Shown: piece by piece, positions 16,783-23,181 of the stretch
How positions within the stretch are numbered: position 1 is the stretch's first letter
How the letters are laid out: each line of letters starts with the position of its first letter
Origin: Actinomadura rubteroloni
GTDB lineage: Bacteria; Actinomycetota; Actinomycetes; Streptosporangiales; Streptosporangiaceae
DNA length: 64,000 bases
Direction: 5' to 3'
Assembly (NCBI RefSeq): GCF_002911665.1
Contig: NZ_MTBP01000002.1
Span: 186,001 to 250,000, forward strand
Notes under the pieces: model-generated
What the model was told of the DNA's origin: nothing
The model's database searches: none
The model's input: the letters and a program-made list of their open reading frames with translations, nothing else
Translations under genes and position numbers: made by a program

Positions 16783-16823
16783 CTGTTCCTCCAGGTCGAT
16801 CGTCCGTTGCTGCGGTCGCTGTC

Positions 16824-16847
16824 CTACCCGGCCGACGACGGCCATAC
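16824..16847 (-). promoter_or_regulatory. Candidate SigB-type promoter for the heme-oxygenase-like gene
   Basis: On the minus strand GTAT, 14 bases, then GGGTAG matches GNNT-N14-GGGTA with the same spacing as the strong promoter at 15541. The predicted leader is about 35 bases. The rest of the spacer up to 17079 holds no gene that I can support. Confidence 0.45.
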
Positions 16848-17079
16848 GTGATCTTCACCGCTCCGCCCGCGACGGCTTCCGGCGTCGCGGGCGTCATGCG
16901 CGGGACGGACGGGGTCGCCGGTGCGGATGAGGCGCCAGGGATAGGCCGGGCTGACCGCGAGGCGGTAGTTCCGGCACTTCACACCACTCTCTGCCTGCAC
17001 CTATTCCCCTTCCGTAGTCAAACGGCTACGTTCTGCGGTGAGACGTGGCAGACCGCCACGGTTCACATCGGGAGGACCC

Positions 17080-17400
17080 ATGAGGATGCGCAGGATTCTC
17101 GTAGCGTCGGCCGTCGCCGTCGCCACGGGACTCGCGCTCGCCGCTCCGGCTTCGGCGTCGCCGTGGCCCAACGGACCGCACCGCCCGCACGGGCCGCACG
17201 CCCCGTACGGGCAGCACCGGCCGCACGGCCCCTACGGGCACCGGCCGTACGCGCCCGGCCACCACGAGCACGGCCGCCCCTACGGCCACCCGCACGCGCA
17301 CGGCCCGTACGCGCACCACGGTCCGGCGCGTCCGGGCCTCCCGCCGCGCGGCGGCGTCGTCCGCGGTCCGGGCGGCCACCACGGCTACGTGGCCCCCTGA
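17080..17400 (+). CDS. Small secreted histidine/proline/glycine-rich protein
   Basis: The 106-residue protein has a clear Sec signal peptide: basic MRMRR, a hydrophobic VASAVAVATGLALAA core and a likely cleavage after ASA near residue 26. The mature 80 residues contain 16 histidines in repeats such as GPHRPHGPH, GPYGH and AHGPYAHHGP, with many Pro, Gly and Tyr, and are probably disordered. This composition suggests metal binding (Ni, Zn, Cu) or a surface role, but no family is recognised. GGAGG lies four bases before the chosen ATG; a second ATG follows two codons later. Confidence 0.8.
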   Translation: MRMRRILVASAVAVATGLALAAPASASPWPNGPHRPHGPHAPYGQHRPHGPYGHRPYAPGHHEHGRPYGHPHAHGPYAHHGPARPGLPPRGGVVRGPGGHHGYVAP

Positions 17401-17409
17401 CACTCCACG

Positions 17410-17436
17410 CCGGAGCGGCCGCCACGGCCGCTCCGG
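17410..17436. terminator. Perfect GC hairpin after the His-rich protein gene
   Basis: CCGGAGCGGCCG, CCA, CGGCCGCTCCGG makes a 12-base-pair perfect stem starting ten bases after the stop codon. It is a likely intrinsic terminator for the small secreted gene. Confidence 0.65.
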
Positions 17437-17491
17437 CCCCCGCCCGCCTTCCCGGCCCGCACCCCTCCAGCCGCGGTGCAAGGATGAGGGG

Positions 17492-17947
17492 GTGACCTCC
17501 AGCAGTGCGACCCCGGCGGGCGACGCGGCCTGGCACGCGCGCATCGAGCATGTGCGCGGGCGTGACCTCACGCCGGACACGGCCCAGACGCCCGGGATGC
17601 TGAGATTCGAGGCGGTCTCCGGGACGACCGTGGGCTCGCAGCGGCTCTGGATGGGCCGCACGCACGTCGCGCCCGCCACCAGCTCCGGTGACCACCACCA
17701 CGGCGAGGCCGAGACGGCGATCTACGTCGTGTCCGGCCGGCCGGTGTTCGTCTTCGCGGACGGCGACGCGGAAGTGCGCCTACAGACCGAGCCGGGCGAC
17801 TACATCTTCGTGCCCCCGTACGTACCGCACCGCGAGGAGAACCCGTCCCCCGACGAAGAGGCCGTCGTCGTCATCGCGCGCAGCACCCAGGAAGGCGTCG
17901 TGGTGAACCTGCCCAGCCTTTGGGCGGACGTCGAACGACCCGCCTGA
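17492..17947 (+). CDS. Cupin-domain protein
   Basis: The 151-residue protein is a single cupin barrel. The first motif lies in SGDHHHGEAETAIYVVSG, with clustered His and Glu metal ligands, and the second in EPGDYIFVPPYVPHREENP, with the later His. Small cupins bind a divalent metal and act as isomerases, dioxygenases or sugar-binding proteins; no substrate can be given. The GTG start follows a GAGGGG stretch. It stands alone between a terminator and the convergent universal stress gene. Confidence 0.85.
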   Translation: MTSSSATPAGDAAWHARIEHVRGRDLTPDTAQTPGMLRFEAVSGTTVGSQRLWMGRTHVAPATSSGDHHHGEAETAIYVVSGRPVFVFADGDAEVRLQTEPGDYIFVPPYVPHREENPSPDEEAVVVIARSTQEGVVVNLPSLWADVERPA

Positions 17948-18002
17948 CCCGGCGACGCGCGTGGTTCAACGGGCCGTCCGGGTCGGCGCGACGCGCGTCG
18001 GG

Positions 18003-18890
18003 TCATTCGTAGGGTTCGGTGCGGGACGTCACCACGGCCACCGGGCAGTGGGCGTGGTGGAGCACGCCGTGGCTGATCGAGCCGAGCAGCATGGAGCGCA
18101 TCCGGCCGAGGCCGCGGGCGCCGACGACGACCAGGTCGGCCTCGTGGGAGCGTTCGGCCAGGGCGTGGACGGGATGGTCGCGTACCAGGACGTCCACCAC
18201 GTCCACCTTGGGCCGCTGCTCGCCGAAGTCACGGCGCACGTCGCTCATCTGGGCGCGGAGGGAGTCCTCGACGCCGTCGATGTCGACGAAGCGGCCGGAG
18301 GCCACGAGCGAGGGCGCCGCGTGAAAGCCGCAGACGATCCGCAGCCGCGCGCCGCGCAGTTCGGCGGCATCGTAGGCGTATTCGAGGACGTCGTGCGTCC
18401 GCTCGGACAGGTCCACGCCCGCGATCACCTCGCCGTGCCCGCCCTCGGGCGGCTTCTCGCCGCGCACGACGACGACCGGGCCGGCGGCCCGGCCCGCCAC
18501 GCGCAGCGCCACCGAGCCGAGCATCATACCCGCGAACCCGCCGAGCCCCCGGCTGCCGATGACGGTCTCGAACGCGCGCGGCGACTCGGCGAGCAGCGCC
18601 CGCACCGGGTCGGCGGTCAGCGCCTCGCCCGAGACGGGCAGGTCCGGCCGACGGTGCGCGGCGATGGCGCACGCCTCCTCGATCACCTTGTTGCGGCCGT
18701 CGCCGAGTTCGCGGCCCTCGGGCCGGTCGGGCGGCGACTCCACGCCCATCGGCCACTCGCCGTCGGCGTAGAGCACGTGCAGTTCCCGGCCGCGCCGCGC
18801 GGCGTCGTCGGCGGCCCACTCCACGGCGCGGGCGCCGCCCGGCGATCCGTCCGTCCCCACAAGGACCGGGCGGTGCTCGTTCCCTGCCAT
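18003..18890 (-). CDS. Universal stress protein with two Usp domains
   Basis: The 295-residue protein has tandem Usp domains. Domain 1 starts VLVGTDGSPGGARAVEWA and has VIGSRGLGGFAGMMLGSVA, the ATP-binding G-x2-G-x9-G(S/T) pattern. Domain 2 starts VIAGVDLSERTHDVLEYA and ends VVGARGLGRMRSMLLGSIS. Two-domain Usp proteins with these motifs bind ATP and are typical of actinobacterial hypoxia and dormancy regulons. It starts with MAGNEHRPV. No clear SigB-type box with a matching -35 was found in front of it. Confidence 0.93.
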   Translation of the reverse strand: MAGNEHRPVLVGTDGSPGGARAVEWAADDAARRGRELHVLYADGEWPMGVESPPDRPEGRELGDGRNKVIEEACAIAAHRRPDLPVSGEALTADPVRALLAESPRAFETVIGSRGLGGFAGMMLGSVALRVAGRAAGPVVVVRGEKPPEGGHGEVIAGVDLSERTHDVLEYAYDAAELRGARLRIVCGFHAAPSLVASGRFVDIDGVEDSLRAQMSDVRRDFGEQRPKVDVVDVLVRDHPVHALAERSHEADLVVVGARGLGRMRSMLLGSISHGVLHHAHCPVAVVTSRTEPYE

Positions 18891-19138
18891 GATCGTCCTC
18901 CCAGTCCGGGCACGCGTGCGCTCGCCCGTCGCTGGTCGGCTACCCGGCGGGCCGGGGTCGCGGACGGTCCCCGCAGGTGTCTTGCCGGAAGATTGACCGG
19001 CTTGTGAAGGTCGTCCCGCCGCAACCGACCGCGACGGCCGTGCGACCGGGTCCGCGACGCCTGCCGGGCGCTGCCGGAGCCGGCCGGACGTCCCGAGTTC
19101 GGCGGCCCGGCCGTGACCGCCGACGCTACGCTGATCCG

Positions 19139-19753
19139 ATGACGCAGCCGAAGTCCCCGTGGGCGGCCCGCACCGCCCGGGCCGGCCGCGACCACGAGAC
19201 CCGGACGCTCCTGCTCTCCTGCGCCGAGAAGGTCTTCGCCCGGCTCGGCTACGCGCGCACGACCGTCGCGGACATCACGGCCGAGGCGCACGTGTCCCGC
19301 GCGACGTTCTACGTCTACTTCGCGTCCCGCGAGGACGTGTTCCGCGCCGTCGCGGGCCGGGTCCGCGACGCGTTCCTCGCCGCGCACGAGATCCCCGACG
19401 CGGGCGACCACGACGGCCTGGCCCGCGCGTCGATCGCCGCGTTCCTCAGCGCCGTCGCCGAGCACCGCGAGCTGCTGACCGTGCTCGAGCACCAGGCGCT
19501 CGCCGACCCGGCGATCGCCGCGATCGTGACGGAGATCCGGGAGCGTCCGCTGCGCCGCGGCACCCGCTACGTCGAACGGCTCACGGCGCGCGGCGAGGCG
19601 CGTCCGGCCGCGTCGCCGCGCGCGGTGGCGGAGGCCGCGTACGCGATGATCGACCGGTTCGCCCGCACCATCGACGGTCCGGCCGCTTTCGAGCGGGCGC
19701 TGGACGACGTCACCGCGATGTACCTGCGCCTTCTCTTCCCCGACCGTCCCTGA
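19139..19753 (+). CDS. TetR-family transcriptional regulator
   Basis: The 204-residue protein has an N-terminal HTH: ARTTVADITAEAHVSRATFYVYFASREDVF at about residues 40-70. A variable helical ligand domain follows and ends MIDRFARTIDG and YLRLLFPDRP. The ATG at 19139 lies eight bases after a TACGCT that could be a -10 box, so the message may be leaderless. The ligand is unknown. It lies just before the CNNM-type genes on the same strand and may control them, but the 67-base gap and separate signals leave that open. Confidence 0.92.
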   Translation: MTQPKSPWAARTARAGRDHETRTLLLSCAEKVFARLGYARTTVADITAEAHVSRATFYVYFASREDVFRAVAGRVRDAFLAAHEIPDAGDHDGLARASIAAFLSAVAEHRELLTVLEHQALADPAIAAIVTEIRERPLRRGTRYVERLTARGEARPAASPRAVAEAAYAMIDRFARTIDGPAAFERALDDVTAMYLRLLFPDRP

Positions 19754-19820
19754 GCGCCCGCGCGGGTCGTGCCCTGCGGGAAACGGGGTAAGGATCTTGG
19801 TACGCGGGTGAGGAGGACGC

Positions 19821-19850
19821 ATGGTGACCGGTGAGGGGCCGCGCGGGTGA
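19821..19850 (+). CDS. Nine-codon leader frame coupled to the CNNM gene
   Basis: An ATG with a strong GAGGAGG five bases upstream opens a nine-codon frame (MVTGEGPRG) whose TGA overlaps the GTG start of the next gene (GTGA at 19847-19850). The following gene has no good ribosome site of its own. The layout suggests reinitiation, with the leader delivering ribosomes to the membrane-protein gene. A peptide function is not implied. Confidence 0.5.
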   Translation: MVTGEGPRG

Positions 19851-21175
19851 ACGCGGGCCTCGGGCTGCTCGCGGTGCTCGTGCTGACGGCCGCGACGGGC
19901 TACTTCGTCGCGCAGGAGTTCGCGTTCGTCACCGCCGACCGGCTGGAGCTGGAGCACCGCGCCCGGGACGGCGACCGGCGCTCGGCCCGCGCCGTCGACG
20001 TGATGAACCGGCTGTCGTTCATGCTGTCGGGCGCGCAGCTCGGCATCACGGTGACGGCGCTGGTCGTCGGGTTCATCGCCCGGCCCGCGCTCGCGGGCCT
20101 GTTCCGTCCGGCGCTGGACGCGCTCGGCCTGCCCGCCGCGATGGCGGGCGGCGCGGCGGTGGCGCTCGGGTTCGTCCTCGCGACGATCGTGCAGATGGTG
20201 CTCGGCGAGCTGTTCCCGAAGAACTTCGCGCTGGCCCGCGCCGAGCCGCTCGCCCGGTTCCTGGCGGCGTCCACGCTGGCCTACCTGGCGGTCGCGGGGC
20301 CGCTGATCCGGCTGTTCGACGCGGCGGCGAACCGGCTGGTGCGCGCCGCCGGGATCGAGCCGGTCGAGGAACTGCACCACGGCGCGACGCTGGAGGAACT
20401 CGGCCACATCATCGGCGAGTCCGGCGAGCAGTTGCAGGAGGGCCACATCGACCTGCTGGAACGTGCCCTGGTGTTCTCCGAGCGCAGCGCGGAGGAGGTG
20501 ATGGTGCCGCGCGTGGACGTCGTTACCGTCTCGGCGGGCGACATGGCCGGCACCCTCAGCGAGGTCATCATCGCCAGCGGCCACACCCGGTACCCGGTCG
20601 TCGGGACGGGCGTGGACGACGTCGTCGGCGTCGTCGGCCTGGACGAGCTGATCACGCTGAGCCCGCAGGAGGCGGCGCGGACGACCGTCCGGTCGCTGGC
20701 GCGGCCCGCGCTCATGCTGCCGTCGACGCTGCCGCTGCCGGAGGTCGTCGCGCAGCTCCAGGCGATGCGCGCCCCGCTGGCCTGCGTCGTGGACGAGTAC
20801 GGCGGCTTCGCCGGGCTCCTGACCTGGGAGGACGTCGCCGAGGAACTGGTCGGTGAGATCTCCGACGAGAACGAGCCCGCCGAGGAGCTGGCGATCCGCA
20901 GCGGCGAGTGGTGGACGATCGACGCGGGCCTGCGCATCGACGAGGCCGCCCACGAGACGGGCGTCGAGCTGCCGCGCGGCGACTACGAGACCGTGGCGGG
21001 GCTGCTGCTGAAACGGCTCGGCCGGGTCACCGAGCCGGGCGACGTCGTGGACGTCGAGCTGCCCGCCCGGCTGGACGAGCCGCCGCTGCACGCCGTGGTC
21101 GAGGTCATGACCGTCCACCGGCACGTGCCCGAGCTGGTGCGGATCCGCGTCGAGCCCGCCGGGGACGCGCCGTGA
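19847..21175 (+). CDS. CNNM/CorC (hemolysin-like) transporter-associated protein, full length
   Basis: The 442-residue protein has an N-terminal DUF21/CNNM membrane domain, with about four hydrophobic segments including NAGLGLLAVLVLTAATGYFV and LSGAQLGITVTALVVGFIA. A pair of CBS domains follows (EVMVPRVDVVTVSAGD, CVVDEYGGFAGLLTWEDV), then a C-terminal CorC/HlyC domain with GDYETVAGLLL. The family is linked to magnesium or cobalt efflux; the older hemolysin name is not functional evidence. Start GTG at 19847 is coupled to a nine-codon leader frame. It overlaps a second, shorter family member by four bases. Confidence 0.9.
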   Translation: MNAGLGLLAVLVLTAATGYFVAQEFAFVTADRLELEHRARDGDRRSARAVDVMNRLSFMLSGAQLGITVTALVVGFIARPALAGLFRPALDALGLPAAMAGGAAVALGFVLATIVQMVLGELFPKNFALARAEPLARFLAASTLAYLAVAGPLIRLFDAAANRLVRAAGIEPVEELHHGATLEELGHIIGESGEQLQEGHIDLLERALVFSERSAEEVMVPRVDVVTVSAGDMAGTLSEVIIASGHTRYPVVGTGVDDVVGVVGLDELITLSPQEAARTTVRSLARPALMLPSTLPLPEVVAQLQAMRAPLACVVDEYGGFAGLLTWEDVAEELVGEISDENEPAEELAIRSGEWWTIDAGLRIDEAAHETGVELPRGDYETVAGLLLKRLGRVTEPGDVVDVELPARLDEPPLHAVVEVMTVHRHVPELVRIRVEPAGDAP

Positions 21176-22194
21176 ACCTCGGGATCGGCGCCCCGGTGAC
21201 GCTGGCGCTGCTGGCGGGCAACGGGTTCTTCGTCGCGGCGGAGTTCGCGCTGGTCGCGGCCAAGCGGCCCCGGCTGGAGCGGGACGCGGCGCAGGGGTCG
21301 CGCGCCGCCGCGTCCGCCATCGCGGGGATCCGGGAGCTGTCGCTGATGCTCGCGGGCGCACAGCTCGGCATCACGATGTGCTCGCTCGGGCTCGGCCTGG
21401 TGTCCGAGCCGGTGATCACCGACGCGCTGCTGCCGCTGCTGCACGCGGTCGGGCTGCCGCGCGCGGCGGGGCACGCGGTGGCGTTCGTGCTGGCCCTCGC
21501 GCTGGTGACGTTCCTGCACATGGTCGTCGGGGAGATGGCGCCGAAGTCGTGGGCGATCGTCCGGCCGGAGCGGTCGGCGGAGATCCTGGCGCCGCCGTTC
21601 CGGGCGTTCACCCGGGTCGTCCGGCCGGTGCTGACGACGCTGAACGCGGTGACGAACCTGCTGCTGCGGGCGATCGGCGTCCGGCCGCGCGACGCGGCGG
21701 AGATCTCCCGGACGCCCGAGCAGCTCCGCGACCTGGCCGAGGAGTCGCGGCGCCTCGGGCTCATCGACGAGGCGGACCTGCGGGTCCTGACGGCCGCGCT
21801 GGACGCGCCCCGCGCGTCGCTGACGGGCCTGGTGGTGCCGCTGGCCGACATCATCGCCGTCCACGAGAGCGCGTCGCCGCAGGACATCATCGACACGGCC
21901 GCGCGGACGGGCCGGACGCGGCTCATGGTGCGCGGCGCGGGCACGCCCCGGATGGTCCACGTCCGGGACGCCTACCTGGCGCGGGCGCGCGACCGCGACA
22001 CCCCGGCGGGCGAGCTGGCGCACCCGGTCCCGATGCTGCCCGAGCGGACGCCGGTGGCCGCCGCCGTCGCGGACCTGCGGGCGGCGCACAGCAACCTCGG
22101 GCTGGTCGCGGACGCGGCGGGCCGCCCGGTGGGGCTGATCAGCCTGGACGACCTGCTGGCCACGCTGCTCGTCCACCGCCAGCCGTCAACATGA
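21172..22194 (+). CDS. CNNM-type membrane protein lacking the C-terminal CorC domain
   Basis: This 340-residue paralogue has the DUF21 membrane part (LALLAGNGFFVAAEFALVA, LMLAGAQLGITMCSLGLGL, FLHMVVGEMAPKSWAI) and a CBS pair ending GRPVGLISLDDLLATLL, after which it stops. It therefore lacks the CorC/HlyC domain present in its upstream partner. Pairs of a long and a short member are common in actinobacteria and may form heterodimers. The GTG overlaps the upstream stop (GTGA). Its last codons run into the promoter of the next operon. Confidence 0.88.
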   Translation: MNLGIGAPVTLALLAGNGFFVAAEFALVAAKRPRLERDAAQGSRAAASAIAGIRELSLMLAGAQLGITMCSLGLGLVSEPVITDALLPLLHAVGLPRAAGHAVAFVLALALVTFLHMVVGEMAPKSWAIVRPERSAEILAPPFRAFTRVVRPVLTTLNAVTNLLLRAIGVRPRDAAEISRTPEQLRDLAEESRRLGLIDEADLRVLTAALDAPRASLTGLVVPLADIIAVHESASPQDIIDTAARTGRTRLMVRGAGTPRMVHVRDAYLARARDRDTPAGELAHPVPMLPERTPVAAAVADLRAAHSNLGLVADAAGRPVGLISLDDLLATLLVHRQPST

Positions 22195-22228
22195 GTTGAC
22201 ACGGCGCGGCTCGTCAACCTAGATTGAC
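22185..22228 (+). promoter_or_regulatory. Promoter flanked by two inverted repeats (candidate operators)
   Basis: TTGACA at 22196-22201, 18 bases, TAGATT at 22220-22225 gives a good SigA-type promoter. It is bracketed by GTCAAC-ATGA-GTTGAC (22185-22200) and GTCAA-CCTAGA-TTGAC (22214-22228), so the -35 and -10 each fall in a palindrome. Initiation about seven bases after the -10 would coincide with the ATG at 22233, giving a leaderless message. The small HTH protein encoded next is the obvious candidate binder. Confidence 0.65.
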
Positions 22229-22232
22229 GGCC

Positions 22233-22466
22233 ATGAGCGATGGAGCGACGCTCGCCCGCGAGGCGAGCAGCGGGGACCCGGCGGTGGGGCTGCGCGCCGT
22301 CCGCGCCCTGCGGGAGCTGGCCGACCGGCTGGAATCCTTGCAGGTCGCGAACGCCCGCGACCACGGCTGGTCCTTCCAGGAGATCGCGGTCTTCCTCGGC
22401 GTGAGCCGGCAGGCCGTCCACAAGAAGCACGGCAGCAGCCGCCGCCCGTCCCGCAAGGAGGACTGA
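22233..22466 (+). CDS. Small helix-turn-helix protein
   Basis: The 77-residue protein is largely one DNA-binding unit: an acidic and Ala-rich start, LRELADRLESLQVANA, then HGWSFQEIAVFLGVSRQAVHKKH, a classic HTH. A basic tail follows (GSSRRPSRKED). It sits directly before a Clp-N-domain gene whose ATG follows its stop without a gap, an arrangement I recall as recurrent in actinobacteria but did not verify. It probably represses its own operon through the inverted repeats in the promoter. Effector unknown. Confidence 0.85.
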   Translation: MSDGATLAREASSGDPAVGLRAVRALRELADRLESLQVANARDHGWSFQEIAVFLGVSRQAVHKKHGSSRRPSRKED

Positions 22467-23012
22467 ATGTTCGAGAAGTTCGCGCAGTCCGCCCGCGAGG
22501 CGGTCGTCCAGGCGCAGCAGGCGGCCCGCGCCGCGGGCGCGCGGCGGCTTGGCACCGAGCACCTGCTGCTCGCGCTCGCCGACGGCGACAGCGAGGCAGC
22601 CGAGGCGCTGCGCGCGGCGGGCGCCACCCCGATTCGCCTCCGCGACGCGATCCACCGCGGGAGCGACGTCCTGGACGCCGACGCCCTGCGCGCGATCGGC
22701 GTGGACCTGGCCGCCGTCCGCGACGCCGCCGAGGCCGCGTTCGGCCCCGGCGCCCTGGACGCCCCCACGTCCCGCCCCCGCCGCAGCGGCAGCAAGCACC
22801 TCTCGCTCACCCACGAGACGAAGAAGTCCATCGAGAACGCGCTCCGCCTCTGCCTGCGGACCGGCGGCCGCCGCATCGAGGCCGAGCACCTGCTGCTCGG
22901 CGTCCTCATGGACGGCCGCTACGCCTCGGTGCTCCTGCTGACCGACGAGGGCGTGGACGTCCCCGTCCTCGCCGCCGACGTCACCCGCCGCCTGGAATCC
23001 CGCGCCGCCTGA
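22467..23012 (+). CDS. Stand-alone Clp N-terminal (Clp-R) repeat protein
   Basis: The 181-residue protein consists of Clp_N repeats: MFEKFAQSAREAVVQAQQAA and RRLGTEHLLLALADGD in the first, SLTHETKKSIENAL and RRIEAEHLLLGVLMDGR in the second. There is no AAA+ ATPase domain. Clp_N domains bind adaptors and substrates in ClpA/C, so this may be an adaptor, decoy or regulator for Clp proteolysis. AAGGAGG lies eight bases upstream, within the HTH gene. Confidence 0.85.
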   Translation: MFEKFAQSAREAVVQAQQAARAAGARRLGTEHLLLALADGDSEAAEALRAAGATPIRLRDAIHRGSDVLDADALRAIGVDLAAVRDAAEAAFGPGALDAPTSRPRRSGSKHLSLTHETKKSIENALRLCLRTGGRRIEAEHLLLGVLMDGRYASVLLLTDEGVDVPVLAADVTRRLESRAA

Positions 23013-23059
23013 CCGGTCAGGGCGGCGGCCTCAGCCACCGCGCGAGCGCGTTAGCTGAG

Positions 23060-23099
23060 CGCCCGTGGGAACGACGCCGAAGGCGAGTTCCCACGGGCG
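23060..23099. terminator. Perfect 13-bp hairpin between convergent genes
   Basis: CGCCCGTGGGAAC (23060-23072) and GTTCCCACGGGCG (23087-23099) pair perfectly around a 14-base loop. It separates the Clp-N gene from the convergent helicase. A second weaker inverted repeat (GCGCTCGC at 23121, GCGAGCGC at 23147) follows in a dispersed-repeat-like stretch. Confidence 0.65.
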
Positions 23100-23181
23100 G
23101 GAAGATCGCGAAGCGATGCAGCGCTCGCACCGAACCCGGTTGCGGAGCGAGCGCAGCGAGTGCAGCAGGCCGGGATCGCGG

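Noticed and set aside
18940-18965. SigB-type promoter before the universal stress gene
   Set aside because: GGGTAG is present but no GNNT lies 14-16 bases upstream of it.
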